7,711 bases of DNA from Sneathiella sp. (GTDB lineage Bacteria; Pseudomonadota; Alphaproteobacteria; Sneathiellales; Sneathiellaceae), in NCBI GenBank assembly GCA_002732675.1, contig NVRR01000144.1, positions 1-7,711 on the forward strand, given 5' to 3'. The position numbers were made by a program, and so were the translations under genes. Of the stretch, positions 7,100-7,711 are shown one piece after another (the stretch's first letter is position 1; every line of letters begins with the position of its first letter). The notes beneath the pieces are model-generated. The model was not told the origin of the DNA. It was given only the letters and a program-made list of their open reading frames with translations, and did no database searches.

Positions 7100-7244
7100 A
7101 TGATCTCTGAAAGGACAATAACGTGACCGCAATTGGAAATCCCGCTCCTAACTTCACTCTGTCAACAGATACCGCGGGTGACATCAGCCTGTCCGGTTTG
7201 AAGGGCAAGAAATTCGTGCTCTATTTCTATCCCAAGGATGACAC
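7100..7244 (+). repeat. Right copy of the 145-bp direct repeat
   Basis: Partner of 5176-5320 (139/145 identical, ungapped). It is contiguous with the rest of bcp, so it supplies the intact gene's Shine-Dalgarno, GTG and first 41 codons. Its first bases correspond to the last codons of glnE (GAT CTC TGA here, against GAT CCC TGA in the left copy) but lie outside any glnE frame. Of the five mismatches inside bcp, four are synonymous third-position changes and one changes D10 to N10. Confidence 0.97.
7109..7115 (+). promoter_or_regulatory. Ribosome binding site of intact bcp, duplicated with the insertion
   Basis: GAAAGGA lies 7 bp before the GTG at 7123 and is identical to the site before the truncated copy (5185-5191). 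Because it lies inside the repeat, the insertion preserved normal translation initiation of bcp. A promoter is not part of the duplicated segment. Confidence 0.75.
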
Positions 7245-7584
7245 GCCCGGCTGCACCAAGGAGGCCATTGGATTTTCAGAGCGCATCGGCGATTTTGGCA
7301 CGCTAGGTGTCACCGTAATTGGCGTCTCAAAAGACACTGTCGCCAAACATGGAAAATTCCGGACCAAACACGACCTCACTGTTATTCTTGGCGCCGACGA
7401 AGACGGGGCGACATGCGAGGCCTTTGGTGTCTGGGTCGAGAAGAACATGTATGGCCGCAAATATATGGGGATCGAACGGGCGACATTCCTGATTGATGAG
7501 ACAGGTACCGTCCGCGATATATGGCGCAAAGTAAAAGTCAAAGACCATGTCGACGCGGTTTACAACGCTGCCGCTGCCTTGTGA
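7123..7584 (+). CDS. bcp: Thiol peroxidase of the Bcp/PrxQ peroxiredoxin family
   Basis: 153 aa, full family length. Bcp/PrxQ enzymes are cytosolic peroxiredoxins that reduce hydrogen peroxide and organic hydroperoxides with electrons from thioredoxin or similar donors. The active-site signature PKDDTPGC is present (P37, T41, peroxidatic C44), as is the family's conserved YGRKYMGIERATFLID block with R119. The position five after C44, where E. coli Bcp has its resolving cysteine (Cys50), is I49. The only other cysteine is C98, so the enzyme is either one-Cys-like or resolves through C98 or an external thiol. The GTG start is fixed by a good Shine-Dalgarno and by conservation of the N-terminus. 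Its 5' end comes from the right repeat. It was ancestrally 12 bp after glnE and now follows the RT gene by 61 bp with no clear terminator between. Confidence 0.96.
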   Translation: MTAIGNPAPNFTLSTDTAGDISLSGLKGKKFVLYFYPKDDTPGCTKEAIGFSERIGDFGTLGVTVIGVSKDTVAKHGKFRTKHDLTVILGADEDGATCEAFGVWVEKNMYGRKYMGIERATFLIDETGTVRDIWRKVKVKDHVDAVYNAAAAL

Positions 7585-7585
7585 C

Positions 7586-7711
7586 GTGAAAGCTCTCTCA
7601 GATCTTGCTGTCGATATTTTATTGACCGCGCCAGCTGCTGAAAAAGCCCGCCTCAGCCGGATGGCCGCCGTCAACTGGCGGCGGCATGGTGCCAGTATGG
7701 GCGTTGGATCG
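7586..7711 (+). CDS. DUF455 / ferritin-like family protein, N-terminal 42 residues (runs off window)
   Basis: Starting at GTG 7586, one base after the bcp stop codon, a frame stays open to the right edge: MKALSDLAVDILLTAPAAEK, then ARLSRMAAVNWRRHG and so on. The pattern of a helix, an A-EKA-L-R-A-AW segment and a short Gly-rich run fits the N-terminus of DUF455 proteins, a ferritin-like helical-bundle family of unknown function common in alphaproteobacteria and often next to peroxiredoxin genes. No separate Shine-Dalgarno is seen; the near-overlap suggests translational coupling with bcp. The metal-binding core lies outside the window, so the family call is provisional. Confidence 0.6.
   Translation, partial: MKALSDLAVDILLTAPAAEKARLSRMAAVNWRRHGASMGVGS

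Noticed and set aside
7100..7108. A second glnE 3' end in the right repeat as evidence of a duplicated glnE
   Set aside because: Only the last few bases correspond to glnE. They are not joined to any glnE reading frame and are simply the edge of the repeat.
5176..7244. Diversity-generating retroelement, with the two repeats as template and variable repeat
   Set aside because: Mismatches are not at adenines of a template copy but mixed transitions, mostly silent, at the 5' end of a housekeeping gene. There is no Avd-like partner and no C-type lectin target.
1..7711. CRISPR array, tRNA or rRNA gene, insertion sequence, integrase gene
   Set aside because: No short regularly spaced repeats, cloverleaf, rRNA-like segment, transposase motif or tyrosine/serine recombinase motif was found on either strand.

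Overview
The window looks like a chromosomal segment of an alphaproteobacterium of moderate GC content. Three things point there: a glnE-bcp-DUF455-like gene order, a large divergently transcribed AsmA/DUF3971-type protein, and the sequence character of the GlnE and Bcp proteins. The genus cannot be fixed from the sequence alone.

Layout. Positions 1-2126 (minus strand) hold the N-terminal 708 codons of a very large, inner-membrane-anchored AsmA-like protein that runs off the left edge. A 78-bp divergent intergenic region separates it from glnE (2205-5186, plus), a complete bifunctional adenylyltransferase/adenylyl-removase of glutamine synthetase. Twelve bases after glnE a bcp-type peroxiredoxin gene starts (5199), but it breaks off after codon 41, just before the catalytic TPGC motif. 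AT-rich foreign-looking DNA follows (5321-7099). It carries one gene, a 517-aa reverse transcriptase (5508-7061) of the general Abi/UG ('defence-associated RT') type with a C-terminal helical, HEAT-like extension. The sequence from the end of glnE to bcp codon 41 then occurs a second time (7100-7244), leading into a complete bcp (7123-7584). One base later begins a DUF455/ferritin-like gene (7586 onward) that runs off the right edge.

Interpretation. The ancestral arrangement was almost certainly a plus-strand operon glnE-bcp-DUF455. An RT cassette of about 1.8 kb has been placed inside bcp together with a 145-bp direct repeat (139/145 identical), so the Shine-Dalgarno sequence, GTG start and first 41 codons are regenerated downstream and bcp stays intact. 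No integrase, transposase or terminal inverted repeat is visible. Recombination between the repeats would excise a 1924-bp circle and restore the operon exactly. This resembles the 'insertion with long target duplication' described for restriction-modification genes, here with a reverse transcriptase as cargo.

Most noteworthy are the RT itself (a stand-alone enzyme with WVDD in place of YxDD at the catalytic motif, likely an anti-phage gene), its structured AT-rich 187-bp leader, and the manner of its insertion. The housekeeping genes around it look ordinary and intact.
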